From positions 90,216 to 154,215 of the forward strand of contig NZ_JBLFBO010000007.1 in the NCBI RefSeq assembly GCF_047338595.1: a DNA stretch of 64,000 nucleotides, read 5' to 3'. Source of the DNA: Nitrospira_D sp019636945 (GTDB taxonomy: Bacteria; Nitrospirota; Nitrospiria; Nitrospirales; Nitrospiraceae). This document shows, piece after piece, positions 53,878-63,854 of this stretch (within the stretch, counting starts at the first letter, position 1; every line of letters starts with the position of its first letter). The position numbers and the translations under genes are program-made. The notes under the pieces were generated by a model. That model saw only the letters and a list, made by a program, of their open reading frames with translations, did no database searches and was not told where the DNA came from.

Positions 53878-54807
53878 ATGCTACATCTTGTACCTCCCGT
53901 AGTCTCTATAGGCATCCCGACTTATAACAGAGCAAACAGTTATCTGAAATATGCGCTGGGATGCGCCGTGCGTCAAACATTCCAGGACATTGAGATTATT
54001 GTTTCCGACAATTGTTCGCCGGACAATACTGAATCGATTGTGAAGGAAGTTGGGGACCCTCGAATAAGATACTACAGACAAAAAGAAAATATCGGTCCAG
54101 TGCACAACCGGAATTTTTGCCTGGAGCAAGCTCGCGGGAAGTACTTCGTTCTGCTCTTGGATGATGACTTGATTGACGAGGACTTTGTCGCCACTTGTAT
54201 GGATGCAGTGAAACATAACGACCCCGGAGTCATTCTCACCGGAGTGCGTGAAATTGATTCTGGCGGGAATGTCTTGTCCGCTTCTCATAACACGGTTGGT
54301 GGATGCACGACGGTTGATTTCATCTTAGGATGGTTTAATCGCAAACTGCCTTTGTATCTGTGCAGTACCGTATTTAACACCGAGAGATTGAAACAGCTTG
54401 GGGGGATACGTTCCAAGGCGAATAAATACGATGACGTCGTGGCATACGTTCAACTTGCTGCGAAATACGGCAGAGTCGACATTTTCGACGTAAAAGCCAG
54501 TTTCCGAAGGCATAGCAGTAATATTGGAGATGATGCTCACTACTCTGAGTGGTGTGAAGACAGTCTTTATCTGTTGGATGTGATGTGTGATGTAGTGCCG
54601 GAGCATGCGACCGTAATAAGAGAAAGGGGAATGTCATACTTTTGCAATAGAAATTACAATCGGGTTTCGGAAATAAGATCTCTCCCCAAACGGGTGCATG
54701 CCTATCTCACAGTTTATCGAATGTTTAACCGCAGTTGTTCTCCGGTACAATTCGTATGCATGAGAAATATTTCCCGCATCAGGAGATTCTTGAAAAGAAA
54801 ATTATAA
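53878..54807 (+). CDS. Family 2 glycosyltransferase
   Basis: GT2 enzyme of 309 residues. The opening VSIGIPTYNRANSYLKYAL, IIVSDNCSPDNTESIV and the metal-binding LLLDDDLIDEDFVA are typical. It belongs to a different subfamily from copies A to C. It is AT-rich relative to the core region. Donor and acceptor sugars are unknown. Confidence 0.88.
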   Translation: MLHLVPPVVSIGIPTYNRANSYLKYALGCAVRQTFQDIEIIVSDNCSPDNTESIVKEVGDPRIRYYRQKENIGPVHNRNFCLEQARGKYFVLLLDDDLIDEDFVATCMDAVKHNDPGVILTGVREIDSGGNVLSASHNTVGGCTTVDFILGWFNRKLPLYLCSTVFNTERLKQLGGIRSKANKYDDVVAYVQLAAKYGRVDIFDVKASFRRHSSNIGDDAHYSEWCEDSLYLLDVMCDVVPEHATVIRERGMSYFCNRNYNRVSEIRSLPKRVHAYLTVYRMFNRSCSPVQFVCMRNISRIRRFLKRKL

Positions 54808-54888
54808 TCGTGTGGGATGATAGATCTCTGATCTGTAAAACCATTATTTTCAAGTGCGGTTTTCTATGGAGGGGTGCCAAGTATCATC

Positions 54889-56118
54889 ATGAAAATTGCA
54901 TTTCTCGTTGACCAATTCCCGTCCGTCGCCGAGACATTTGTATTGAATCAGATTGTGGGGTTATTAGACTTGGGACATGATGTCCATATTTTTGCAAACG
55001 GATCGGTTGAAAATATAAAACTTCATGACCAGTATCGGAAATCGGATTTATTAACGAAAACCCACTACTATGGGATTCCTGAGAATAAAGTATGGAGGCT
55101 CTTAAAGGCTATTTTCCTTATCATCAAGTATTCGCCCAAAAGCTATGGCGTCGTAGCCAGGTCCTTAAATGCCTATAGATACGGGAAGCAGTCCTTGTCT
55201 CTTACTCTCCTTTTTATGAGCATTACGCTTTTAGAAAGAGGTCAGTTTGACGTCATCCATGCTCAGTTCGGTACGTTAGGACTGTTTGCGGTCCCCTTAA
55301 AGCAAATTCTCTCAAGTGATTGCAGGATTATCACATCCATCCGGGGTTATGATGTGACCGTCTTTCTCAAAGAGCATCCGGGCGCTTATGATGGCTTATT
55401 CCGGGAAGGAGATTTATTTTTACCGGTATGTGAGTTTCTTAAGGAGCGGTTAATCCACGAGGGATGTGAGAAGAAAAAGATTGAGACTCATTATTCCGGC
55501 ATTGATTGTTCGAAATTTGAATATCGTCAAAGGCAGCGGGTTCCAGGTGAGCCCATACAGGTGCTGACCATCGCGAGATTAATTGAAAAGAAAGGAGTGG
55601 CTATTGCGATTGACGCTGTGTCACGCCTTCTATCCACAGGGGAGAAGATTGAATACACGGTCGTCGGTGATGGAATACTTCGTCAGAGTTTGCAGCAACT
55701 GATACAAGACAGGGGTATTGAGGGACAGGTCAGATTGGTGGGATCGAAAACCCACGAAGAAGTTAAAATGTTTCTCGAGAAATCACATGTGTTGATCGCG
55801 CCGAGTTTGACTTCTGAAAGTGGTGATCAGGAAGGAATTCCGAATGTTATAAAAGAGGCAATGGCTTCGGGCTTACCGGTGATCAGTACGGTTCACAGTG
55901 GGATACCGGAGCTGGTGAGCGATGGTGTGTCAGGGTTGTTGGTGCCGGAAAGGGATGCGGCGTCTCTCGCAGATGCGCTTCTCTATCTGATACGCCATCC
56001 GGAAGTCTGTAAGGAGATGGGGCAGGCGGGAAGGAGGCAGGTGGAACAAAAGTTTGATACAAACTCCTTGAATGAGAAACTGGAAGAATTATACCTGGGA
56101 CTTATGCAAGAAGCGTGA
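54889..56118 (+). CDS. Family 4 glycosyltransferase (WcaL/colanic-acid type)
   Basis: GT-B fold retaining transferase of about 409 residues. It opens with KIAFLVDQFPSVAETFVLNQ, the hallmark of the WcaL-type subfamily. The C-terminal half shows TIARLIEKKGVAIAIDA and the donor-site pattern PSLTSESGDQEGIPNVIKEA. The ATG at 54889 is preferred; an in-frame GTG at 54874 lies too close to GGAGGGG. Confidence 0.9.
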   Translation: MKIAFLVDQFPSVAETFVLNQIVGLLDLGHDVHIFANGSVENIKLHDQYRKSDLLTKTHYYGIPENKVWRLLKAIFLIIKYSPKSYGVVARSLNAYRYGKQSLSLTLLFMSITLLERGQFDVIHAQFGTLGLFAVPLKQILSSDCRIITSIRGYDVTVFLKEHPGAYDGLFREGDLFLPVCEFLKERLIHEGCEKKKIETHYSGIDCSKFEYRQRQRVPGEPIQVLTIARLIEKKGVAIAIDAVSRLLSTGEKIEYTVVGDGILRQSLQQLIQDRGIEGQVRLVGSKTHEEVKMFLEKSHVLIAPSLTSESGDQEGIPNVIKEAMASGLPVISTVHSGIPELVSDGVSGLLVPERDAASLADALLYLIRHPEVCKEMGQAGRRQVEQKFDTNSLNEKLEELYLGLMQEA

Positions 56119-56207
56119 GCCCTAGTCACGAAATCTTCCTGTCGCCCGTGGCATAATTTTGTGAGCTCCCGCAGGCGCTTTCTATTTGTGTCGATCGATA
56201 ATGTGAG

Positions 56208-57632
56208 ATGGTACCTACGTTCCGAGCCTTGTTATTACCCACAAGGAAATATCTACAGATGATCGCTGATCACATGTTGGTGCGGGCTAATCCAGAGGGA
56301 AATACAGCGCAACTCGCCGGTAGGCCAAAACTGCTCTTCATCGCATGCTACTTTCCGCCGGTGCAGGCGATTGGTGCTGTTCGTGGTGGGAACATAGAAA
56401 GGTATTTGGGTAGTTTAGGGTGGGAGGTGACGGTAGTAACACCCGATCCTTCTCTATGGCGAAATGTCGATGACATCGAAAAGCTCTTGACCGAGTTAGA
56501 TCGTGGTAGTCTCAAGCGGATTTTGACTGGTCATCGATGGCGGTTCCTGGTGCCTAATCATCTGAAATGCTGGGATCAGAACGTGGGATGGGTTGCAGGA
56601 GGAATCTGCCGATCGATTGCACGACACCTAGGTATTGATAGGCATATAGGTTGGGTCAAGGAAGCGGAACGAGCCTGTTCCCACCTGTGTCCAAAGGACG
56701 TGGATATAATTCTTGCATCCGGTTCACCGTTCGTGTCGTTTCGGCTGGCAAAAACCCTATCGGACCGACTGAGGCGACCTTATGTCCTAGACTATCGTGA
56801 CCCCTGGACTCAGAGCCGTTTCGTTGGTCGTCCACCGCGACTCAAAAGCGTTCGGGAAGAGGCCGGTCTTCTTAAAGATTGTGCAGCGGTTACTATTGTA
56901 TCGCCTTCGTGGGCCGAGGACTTGGATCAACGTTACGGGGTTGGGGAAAAGGTTCATGTGGTGACAAACGGCTATGATTCTGACGAGGTGGCAACTGTTA
57001 GACCATACGACTTTGGGCATTGTGCCTTTGTGTTTACAGGAAACTTCTATCCACCGAAGATCTCACTCGCACCTTTCCTGGCTGCGCTTAAACTTTTGAA
57101 AGAATCTCAAAATGAAATGGGCAATGAATGGTACTTCCATTACTATGGGGCCCAGGAAGACTACGTTCGTCAACAGGCAGCCCATTATGGTCTGACTGAT
57201 CGAATCGTGCTGCACGGAAGAGTGCCAAGACGCGAGGCTTTAGCGGCAGTCAAGGGTGCAAACCTTGCTCTGGGCATCAGCTCAATTTATGAGCAAAGCC
57301 AACTAATTGATAAAGGGACCATACCGGGGAAAATATTTGAAGCCATCGGACTCGGAACACCGGTTCTTCTCATTACCCCTCTCGGAAGCGACGCAACAGC
57401 TCTGCTGACTCCCACTGGATTAGTGAAAAGCTTTACGGGCTCCGACACTCAGGGTATGGTATCGTTTCTCCAGGAGGTCGTTGGTGGGCGGGCTTCACAG
57501 CCGAAGAATATCGAGAGCTGTTCCTGGACGACCCTCTCCAAGAATCTCGATGTTATCCTACGGGGGTGCTTGACGTTTACCACGGGTCATCACCACTTTC
57601 TGAGAGACGGAGCTGGGAGTGAGCCAAAATAG
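56208..57632 (+). CDS. Family 4-like glycosyltransferase
   Basis: GT-B fold transferase of 474 residues. The N-terminal segment FIACYFPPVQAIGAVRGGNI is typical of GT4 Fuc/GlcNAc-type enzymes. The C-terminal half has FVFTGNFYPPKISLAPFLAAL, VLHGRVPRREALAAVKGANL and IPGKIFEAIGLGTPVLLI. The first 35 residues are not conserved-looking and the real start may be further downstream. Confidence 0.85.
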   Translation: MVPTFRALLLPTRKYLQMIADHMLVRANPEGNTAQLAGRPKLLFIACYFPPVQAIGAVRGGNIERYLGSLGWEVTVVTPDPSLWRNVDDIEKLLTELDRGSLKRILTGHRWRFLVPNHLKCWDQNVGWVAGGICRSIARHLGIDRHIGWVKEAERACSHLCPKDVDIILASGSPFVSFRLAKTLSDRLRRPYVLDYRDPWTQSRFVGRPPRLKSVREEAGLLKDCAAVTIVSPSWAEDLDQRYGVGEKVHVVTNGYDSDEVATVRPYDFGHCAFVFTGNFYPPKISLAPFLAALKLLKESQNEMGNEWYFHYYGAQEDYVRQQAAHYGLTDRIVLHGRVPRREALAAVKGANLALGISSIYEQSQLIDKGTIPGKIFEAIGLGTPVLLITPLGSDATALLTPTGLVKSFTGSDTQGMVSFLQEVVGGRASQPKNIESCSWTTLSKNLDVILRGCLTFTTGHHHFLRDGAGSEPK

Positions 57633-57874
57633 GCAAGTCATACACTGACAGTAGTGTTCGATAGAAAACGGGAATCCAGTACGAAACACCAAATTACAAC
57701 GTGGCGTTTCATCGATATCAAGATGTCTCCGATTTGGAAGTGTGGTGAATTTCATGACCATATGTATCAACAGATTACGGTCAGCTAAATGACCTTTTCT
57801 GGTTTTACCGGACATTACTGATACACTGATAGCGATCGTTCAATACGTAAGCAAAAAAGAATTTAAATAGCTCT

Positions 57875-59209
57875 ATGCTTGATAAGCCTATTAGATCTGA
57901 GCAGAGACCTTCAGCCAGCGCCGCACCTACCCCACTGCGTCCCATCTTGCCTCAAGTCGGCACCACCCTGGTCGAGCGATTCTTGCTGCTGGTCGCCGTT
58001 ACCATTTTACCGCTGGAAAATCATATTCCCACAGTGGCCGGCATGAGCGTCAGCTTTCTCATCTTTGCCGCGCTTGCCATATATGTCATTCTGAATCGTC
58101 CTCGCACCTTAGGTGTGATATGGTACCATCCTATTTTTATCGTAGCGTATGCCTTCATCGGGGTTAGCGCCCTTCTGGAATTTTCGAGTCCGCTATCCAG
58201 CTATGAAACGATTATACGATTTTCCCAAATGATCGTAGGTGCTACGTGTGTGGCGGTACTAAGTAGAGATCGGTCAGCATTAACTGCCGGCCTGTATGGA
58301 CATATTGCGGCAGCCTTGTGGGTATCCGTTTTCCTCTTTTTTAATTCGTACGGAACGCTGAAAGGAATGGGGGCAGGAAGTAATTTCCATGAGGCTACCA
58401 TGATTCGGGGTGAAGTGGATGCGGGCTTCCAGAACAATTTAAATAGGGTGGCCTTTGTATGCATTCAGGGAGCAATTGTCGCATTTGCCCTGGTTTTATC
58501 GGGCCGGTTCAACCATTCCCGTATCCCATTGTTGGGAATAAGCATTTTTTGCGCCGTCGCCACGTTACTAACGATGTCGAGGGGTGCTCTTGTGATCGGC
58601 CTCGTGGCCTGTATAGCAATTCTCTATGCTTACGGAGCCAGAAGATATGGGAAAGTATTGATTCTTGTTTCCATCTTAGGTTTAAGCATCTATCCGTTGG
58701 TTCCTGACGTTGTTTGGACCCGGATGAAGTTTACGACTGAGAAGGACGAGTACGGAAAAATTGAGGGACGTGCATTTATATATACCACGGCAATCAACCA
58801 TCTGCCGGAATTTTTTGTGTCCGGTGTTGGTTCGGGAAATTACTTTAAAAAGTGGGGATTTCAGAATGGGTTTGTCAGAAGGGGCTCTGTGCTTGGTGCA
58901 CACAACGCATTTCTGCAAATCACAATTATGTGGGGTGTTTTCGGTCTCTTGATGTTTCTGTGGATCATATGGTGCGTCTATCGTTCCATCCCATTGCGAT
59001 GTGGGCGTGATGAGCTTTCACTTGCGCTGCTGGGTATTCTTGTTTCGGTCGCTCTATATTTGTTTGTGTCGCACGTTGTATATGACAAAGTGTATGCTTT
59101 TGCCGTGGGCATGTTGGTTGGTGCTAGGCAAGGAGTCTGGCCGGGAGGTATCGTGTCGACAGGTGAGGTGAACACACACCGACCGGGTGCCGATCCTGAC
59201 ATTAACTGA
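57875..59209 (+). CDS. O-antigen ligase / Wzy-type polymerase
   Basis: Polytopic membrane protein of 444 residues with about 10-12 segments and a large periplasmic loop near 270-340 (including AINHLPEFFVSGVGSGNYF and GAHNAFLQITIMWG). This H-containing loop pattern belongs to the Wzy_C/O-antigen ligase family. In an ABC-exporter cluster a ligase (WaaL-type) role is more likely than a polymerase role, but the two cannot be separated here. Confidence 0.85.
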   Translation: MLDKPIRSEQRPSASAAPTPLRPILPQVGTTLVERFLLLVAVTILPLENHIPTVAGMSVSFLIFAALAIYVILNRPRTLGVIWYHPIFIVAYAFIGVSALLEFSSPLSSYETIIRFSQMIVGATCVAVLSRDRSALTAGLYGHIAAALWVSVFLFFNSYGTLKGMGAGSNFHEATMIRGEVDAGFQNNLNRVAFVCIQGAIVAFALVLSGRFNHSRIPLLGISIFCAVATLLTMSRGALVIGLVACIAILYAYGARRYGKVLILVSILGLSIYPLVPDVVWTRMKFTTEKDEYGKIEGRAFIYTTAINHLPEFFVSGVGSGNYFKKWGFQNGFVRRGSVLGAHNAFLQITIMWGVFGLLMFLWIIWCVYRSIPLRCGRDELSLALLGILVSVALYLFVSHVVYDKVYAFAVGMLVGARQGVWPGGIVSTGEVNTHRPGADPDIN

Positions 59210-59331
59210 GACTTTGATTGTAGGTAGTTCGGATGGTTGACTTGATCAGGACGGAACTATTCGCGAAAGCGAACGGTATTGGTATGAAACAGCCCTATAG
59301 AATTACTGAGAAAATCGCTTCATTCTAAGAA

Positions 59332-60417
59332 ATGAACTGCCGTCTTCTTTATCTTGTCGGACAATTAGGTCTAGGAGGATTAGAGCATCAACTCTTCTGC
59401 CTGATACAAGCCATGGACCGGAGGCGGTATCAACCGGTTATCGCCGTATGGGGGAATTCTCCCAACGATCATTTCGCTCCGAAAATTCGTGCGCTTGATG
59501 TACCCGTGATTGTCCTAGGAACTGAGCCAAGACGGTTGGCCAGATTACAAACTCTAAGCAGTTTGGTGTCTGATCTGCGACCAGAGGTGATTCATTCGTA
59601 TTCCTTCTATACCAATATTCTTGCCTGGTGGGTGGCGCGAGATACGGCCGCTATACCGATTGGGGCGGTGCAAAGCAGCTTCATTTCAGAACGTCGACAT
59701 AAGACGTTGCTTAGCAAGTTGTCCGCACGATGGCCTCACGCTCAGATTTTCAATAGTTCAACAGCTGCGCAGAATGCCGATCGCATCGCTACATCTTTTC
59801 GTCCTGCTCGCAGCTACGTCGTCAAGAACGGTGTTGATCTGGATAAGTTCTCACCACAACTGCACCCTGAGCGAGGGTATATCTTGGCCGTGGGAAGCTT
59901 AATGCCGGTAAAGCGTTGGGATCGACTTCTTAGAGTCATCGCTTGTCTCAAAGGGAAGGGGGTAGAGTTTGAGGTGCTCCATGCAGGCTCAGGCCCATTG
60001 CGAGAAGAGCTAGAGGTCATGGCAAGAGGAATGCATGTGGAGCACGTGATTCGGTTCTTGGGCAATCGAGATGATATTCCGAGCTTACTTGCCGGCGCTG
60101 CGTTTCTCGTGCATACGTCCGATGTGGAAGGTCTGCCGAATGTCGTCCTGGAGGCAATGGCCTGTGGTCGTGCTGTCGTTGGCACCGACGTTGGTGATGT
60201 CCCCTTTTTGATCGATGACGGGAAGACGGGGTTCGTTGTATCAAGACAGGATGAGACTGCGCTAGCCAATCGCATGGCTACCTTACTAGCAGACCGTGAG
60301 CTATCCTTCCGGATGGGAGAAGCCGGCCGACTCAAAGCCGAACAAGAATTTAGCCTTGAACGCTTGGTTTCTGAGACATTTGCGGTCTATCGAACCGAGG
60401 GGTGGAAGGACAGGTAG
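59332..60417 (+). CDS. Family 4 glycosyltransferase
   Basis: GT-B fold retaining transferase of 361 residues. It opens YLVGQLGLGGLEHQLFCLIQ, has VKNGVDLDKFSP in the linker, AVGSLMPVKRWDRLLRVIA, and the donor site TSDVEGLPNVVLEAMACGRA. It closes the glycosyltransferase run. The remnant of an asparagine synthase gene follows directly. Confidence 0.92.
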   Translation: MNCRLLYLVGQLGLGGLEHQLFCLIQAMDRRRYQPVIAVWGNSPNDHFAPKIRALDVPVIVLGTEPRRLARLQTLSSLVSDLRPEVIHSYSFYTNILAWWVARDTAAIPIGAVQSSFISERRHKTLLSKLSARWPHAQIFNSSTAAQNADRIATSFRPARSYVVKNGVDLDKFSPQLHPERGYILAVGSLMPVKRWDRLLRVIACLKGKGVEFEVLHAGSGPLREELEVMARGMHVEHVIRFLGNRDDIPSLLAGAAFLVHTSDVEGLPNVVLEAMACGRAVVGTDVGDVPFLIDDGKTGFVVSRQDETALANRMATLLADRELSFRMGEAGRLKAEQEFSLERLVSETFAVYRTEGWKDR

Positions 60418-60452
60418 TATATACTAAATCGGTGGGTGGACAGATCGCCACG

Positions 60453-60716
60453 ATGGCGGCGTGGAGGCCGACCGGATGGCAGGAACTACATCACCGAGGT
60501 CCGGACGGCTACGGAGGTAAGTCCTTCCCTCTGCTATTGTTGTCCATACCAGTCTGTCCATCATCGATCTGTCGGAATCTTGTGCTCACGCGATAGCGAA
60601 TGAAGCCGGAACAATCTGGAGTGCCTTCCAATGGAGAGATTTATAACCATCGGGAGTCGAGGTGCGATCTGGAACGAAAAGGCCATCATTTTCGGGGTCA
60701 TTCAGATTCGGAGGTC
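60453..60716 (+). pseudogene. Remnant of a third asparagine synthase-like gene
   Basis: Three plus-strand frames carry successive pieces of the AsnB glutaminase domain: LHHRGPDGYG, SLSIIDLSES with IANEAGTIWSAF, and NGEIYNHRESRCDLERKGHH followed by GHSDSEV. Two or more frameshifts separate them, and both the Cys2 start and the synthetase half are missing. The region to 60999 contains nothing further that I recognise. Confidence 0.8.
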
Positions 60717-60999
60717 ACACCTTGCTACGGGCGGGACAGTCTAAAACTCTACCAAGCTGAGAAACATTGCGATCTCTTGAAGGCAATGAGGTGCATCCCA
60801 CGAACCGTGGCACGATTCTGAGCAACAGAGAAATGATGGAGGTTGAGAAAGGGTGCGTATATTTTAAGACGATGCTCCGGATAACGACTTTGATATACTG
60901 TGTGACTATTTACAGCAGCTGTTTAGCGAGACAAGGTGCAGGGTACGTATCCCTAAATGCGGGTTGACCACTTCATCCAATCCTGCATGAGAGTTTGTG

Positions 61000-62088
61000 A
61001 TGGCAACGATTCGTGAATCTTTAATTGGAGGTACTCTACGATCGCTGCTTAGCTATCACTATCATCGTCAGCACATGATGGATGCGAAGGGAGTACTGAA
61101 GCGTATAGAGCGTGCAAAAGGCCCCTTGTCTCGTCGGCTTGTCAAACAGTGTAATGACTATGCGATAGATGTTTTTGGACATCGTCACTTCGCAGCCTGG
61201 TTGTATGTGTATTCTGCTGTTGCAGGGAAATTTATGGAAGGGTGGATACCAGACAATTACTATGGGTCCGTCGTGCGCCCTCGACTGAAAGGTGTTTACG
61301 GAAAAATCTCGGGCCTGAAATCATTGCATCCTGCGATCTTTTCAAGTGAAAGTTTCCCCGATATTCTTTCATATGTAAATGGCGTGTTCTTTGATACCGA
61401 TTATCGGGTGATTAATCCTGATTCTGTTAAAGGTGAGATTTTTTCAGGTCGAGAGAGAGTCGTTTTTAAGCTTGATAACTCCTCGCGAGGGAAGGGGATT
61501 TGGTTTCTTGATAGGGAGTCCTTTGACTTAAGTAAAGTCTGCGGTCTGGGCAATGGAGTATTTCAGAGTCTTATTAATCAGCATGAGCTTTTTCGTGAGT
61601 TTGCGGGGGCGTCCGTCGCGACACTGAGAATGACCACAGTGATTACGGATACCGGAACGACTTCGCTCCGGGCTTGTTACCTGAGATTGGGGAACGGTAC
61701 TGACACTCACGTGCAATCTAGTAGTCATATACGAATACCGATAGACATCAAAACCGGAGCCTTCAATCACGTCGGATTCACTACAGATTGGCTGGAGATC
61801 GAGAGTCATCCCGCTAGTAAGGTGAAGTTTGAGGGCAAACTCATCCCCGTGTATGATGATTGCCGTAAACTGGTGACGAGTCTTCATCAGCGAGTGCCCT
61901 ATGCACGATGTATAGGATGGGACCTTGCTGTTGACGATCAGGAGCGTGTCAGGATTATGGAGTGGAACGCGCAACATAATGATATTAAATTCAGCGAGGC
62001 TACCCAAGGCCCATGTTTTTCTGACTTACAGTGGGAACGACTCATAAGATCATCTGAGGAGACTCCGTGGATTGAAGTGGTTTGGTGA
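61000..62088 (+). CDS. TupA-like sugar-transfer-associated ATP-grasp protein
   Basis: A 362-residue protein of the ATP-grasp fold found in polysaccharide clusters. The nucleotide-binding segments are VVFKLDNSSRGKGIWFLDRE near 155 and RIMEWNAQHNDIKFSE near the end, with ATLRMTTVITDTGTTSLRAC between. TupA-type enzymes ligate amino acids to teichuronopeptide; the substrate here is unknown. The start is ATG 61000 or GTG 60997. It is the last gene of the cluster before the IS remnants. Confidence 0.78.
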   Translation: MATIRESLIGGTLRSLLSYHYHRQHMMDAKGVLKRIERAKGPLSRRLVKQCNDYAIDVFGHRHFAAWLYVYSAVAGKFMEGWIPDNYYGSVVRPRLKGVYGKISGLKSLHPAIFSSESFPDILSYVNGVFFDTDYRVINPDSVKGEIFSGRERVVFKLDNSSRGKGIWFLDRESFDLSKVCGLGNGVFQSLINQHELFREFAGASVATLRMTTVITDTGTTSLRACYLRLGNGTDTHVQSSSHIRIPIDIKTGAFNHVGFTTDWLEIESHPASKVKFEGKLIPVYDDCRKLVTSLHQRVPYARCIGWDLAVDDQERVRIMEWNAQHNDIKFSEATQGPCFSDLQWERLIRSSEETPWIEVVW

Positions 62089-62324
62089 GTGGTTGCCTTG
62101 TTCTGGCCTTCCCCTGTTATGCCTAGAAGAAGTACGCACATCAGAGGCATGCCGGGTAGGTCGATCCTCATCGGCGCTCCATAACTGGCGTGCGGATCCG
62201 GAACCATGGCATGCCGCTTTCGCCACACCACATACCGCAAGGAGTGTTGGACTTTGCGCATAATGCAGCGCTGTACCTTGATCGTCTGACCGCGCCGTGT
62301 GTTATCGGCGTCCCTCTCGATGGG

Positions 62325-62537
62325 TTGGCATGGACACTGAACTGCTCGGCCAATTCCGCCGGTGTCTTGTCGCCTTTGGCCGCCGCCAAGGCGACCTGCG
62401 TTTTAAATGTGCCTCCGTGATTCCGTCTCGTCCTCTTCATTGCTTCGCTCCTTTGGTTCGCTACCTCGCGGTGGATTGGTGAAGCCAGGCTCCCACTTGC
62501 CATACTGTCCGAATTTCCGGAGCCCCCTCTCTCTGAT
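62325..62537 (-). pseudogene. Truncated second IS3 copy (left end and start of orfA)
   Basis: The end AGAGAGGGGGCTCCGGAAATT read inward from 62537 resembles the left end of the IS3 at 45 kb. An orfA start follows at 62440 (RRNHGGTFKTQVALAAAKGD, ELAEQFSVHAN), close to the other copy in sequence. Homology then breaks off near 62325. It is in the same orientation as the IS3 near 45 kb. The neighbouring stretch 62089-62324 has no recognised gene. Confidence 0.75.
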
Positions 62538-62684
62538 CCAGGCTATTCCAGGAATGCTCTAGCCTGACTCCCTCGAAATTGTCCTTGACAGAGAGGTTCA
62601 GTCTAGGTATCGGTAGAGATGGATCTATCAATGCTAGGGCCATACTTACATGGAGATACCTATTGCGCGAAATTCCGATCCTAA

Positions 62685-63854
62685 GGAAGGTCTGATTTAT
62701 TCTGTTCGCGCGATGTGCTACGGATAGCGCAGCACTGAACGGGAGGCGCATCCGATGCCGCAACAGACCTTTGCCGAAATCCCCTTTGAACAGTATCGCA
62801 AATCCACCCGCCGAGAACGGTTTCTGGACGAGATGAACCGCGTGGTGCCGTGGGCGGACCTGGTAGCGGTGATCACGCCTGTCTATCCCAAAAGTGAGGG
62901 CCCTGGGCGTCCGCCGGTTGGGATCGAACGCATGCTGCGCCTCCATTGTCTGCAACAGTGGTTCAACCTCTCTGATCCCGCCGTCGAAGAGGCGCTGTAC
63001 GACTCCCGCGCCATGCGGCAGTTCGTCGGGATTGATCTGGGCCGCGAGCCCGTGCCCGACGAGACGACGATCTGTAAGTTTCGGCATCTACTGGAGGCGC
63101 ACGAGTTGGGGAAACAACTCTTTGCTCGGATCGGGGAGTATCTGACGAAGCAGGGGCTGCAAGTGAGCCGCGGGACCATTGTGGACGCCACGATTATCAG
63201 TGCACCCAGTTCGACGAAAAATCGGACCAAGGAGCGGGACCCCGAGATGCATCAGACGAAGAAAGGGAACCAGTGGTATTTTGGTATGAAGGCGCATATC
63301 GGTGTGGATAGCCAGACCAAGCTGATTCATTCGGTGGCGGCCACAGCAGCCAATGTCCATGACAGCCAGGTATTACCCAAGCTGCTGCATGGGCAAGAGA
63401 CGCGGGTGTGGGGCGATGCGGCCTACAGCGGGCAACGTGCCGTGATCCAGCAGCATGCCCCCAGGGCCAAGAGTTTCATTCAGACCAAAGCGCATCGCCA
63501 TCGGCCCCTGAGTGAGGAGGAGCGAGCTCGCAACCGCACCAAGTCAAAAGTCCGAGCGAAGGTCGAGCATGCATTCTTGGTGATCAAGCGGATCTTCGGC
63601 TGGGCCAAGGTCCGGTACCGCGGCCTGGCGAAGAACACCCACTGGCTCCAGATCAGTTGCGGATTGGCCAATCTGTACGTGGCGCGACGGCGGCTCTTGG
63701 CTGAGGCCTCATAGATGGGGGGGGGCGGAGGGGGCCTGACGACGACGAGCGACGGGAAAGTTGCTCTCGGATCACTGAATGTCAAGCCGATGACACCGGG
63801 TGATCCACTCAGAAACAGAATGCTTCGTGCAAACGTGAATTAATCAGACCTTCC
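62685..63854 (+). mobile_element. Intact IS5-family insertion sequence
   Basis: A 1170-base element. Terminal inverted repeats are GGAAGGTCTGATTTATTC (62685-62702) and its near-complement at 63837-63854, with one mismatch. The direct repeat CTAA flanks it at 62681-62684 and 63855-63858, matching the four-base YTAR target duplication of the IS5 group. The single transposase gene is whole, so the insertion is probably recent. Confidence 0.93.
62755..63714 (+). CDS. IS5-family DDE transposase
   Basis: A 319-residue transposase of the IS5/IS4-superfamily type. The N-terminal DUF772-like domain has PPVGIERMLRLHCLQQWFNL. The DDE residues lie in IVDATIISAPSS, VWGDAAYSGQRA and VRAKVEHAFLVIKRIFG. It starts 70 bases inside the left end. 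A G-run with GGGGGCGGAGGGGG follows the stop. It is complete and probably active. Confidence 0.94.
   Translation: MPQQTFAEIPFEQYRKSTRRERFLDEMNRVVPWADLVAVITPVYPKSEGPGRPPVGIERMLRLHCLQQWFNLSDPAVEEALYDSRAMRQFVGIDLGREPVPDETTICKFRHLLEAHELGKQLFARIGEYLTKQGLQVSRGTIVDATIISAPSSTKNRTKERDPEMHQTKKGNQWYFGMKAHIGVDSQTKLIHSVAATAANVHDSQVLPKLLHGQETRVWGDAAYSGQRAVIQQHAPRAKSFIQTKAHRHRPLSEEERARNRTKSKVRAKVEHAFLVIKRIFGWAKVRYRGLAKNTHWLQISCGLANLYVARRRLLAEAS

Noticed and set aside
62461..63087. 208-codon minus-strand frame antisense to the IS5 transposase
   Set aside because: It crosses the IS5 left end and is a shadow of the transposase gene joined to flanking sequence.
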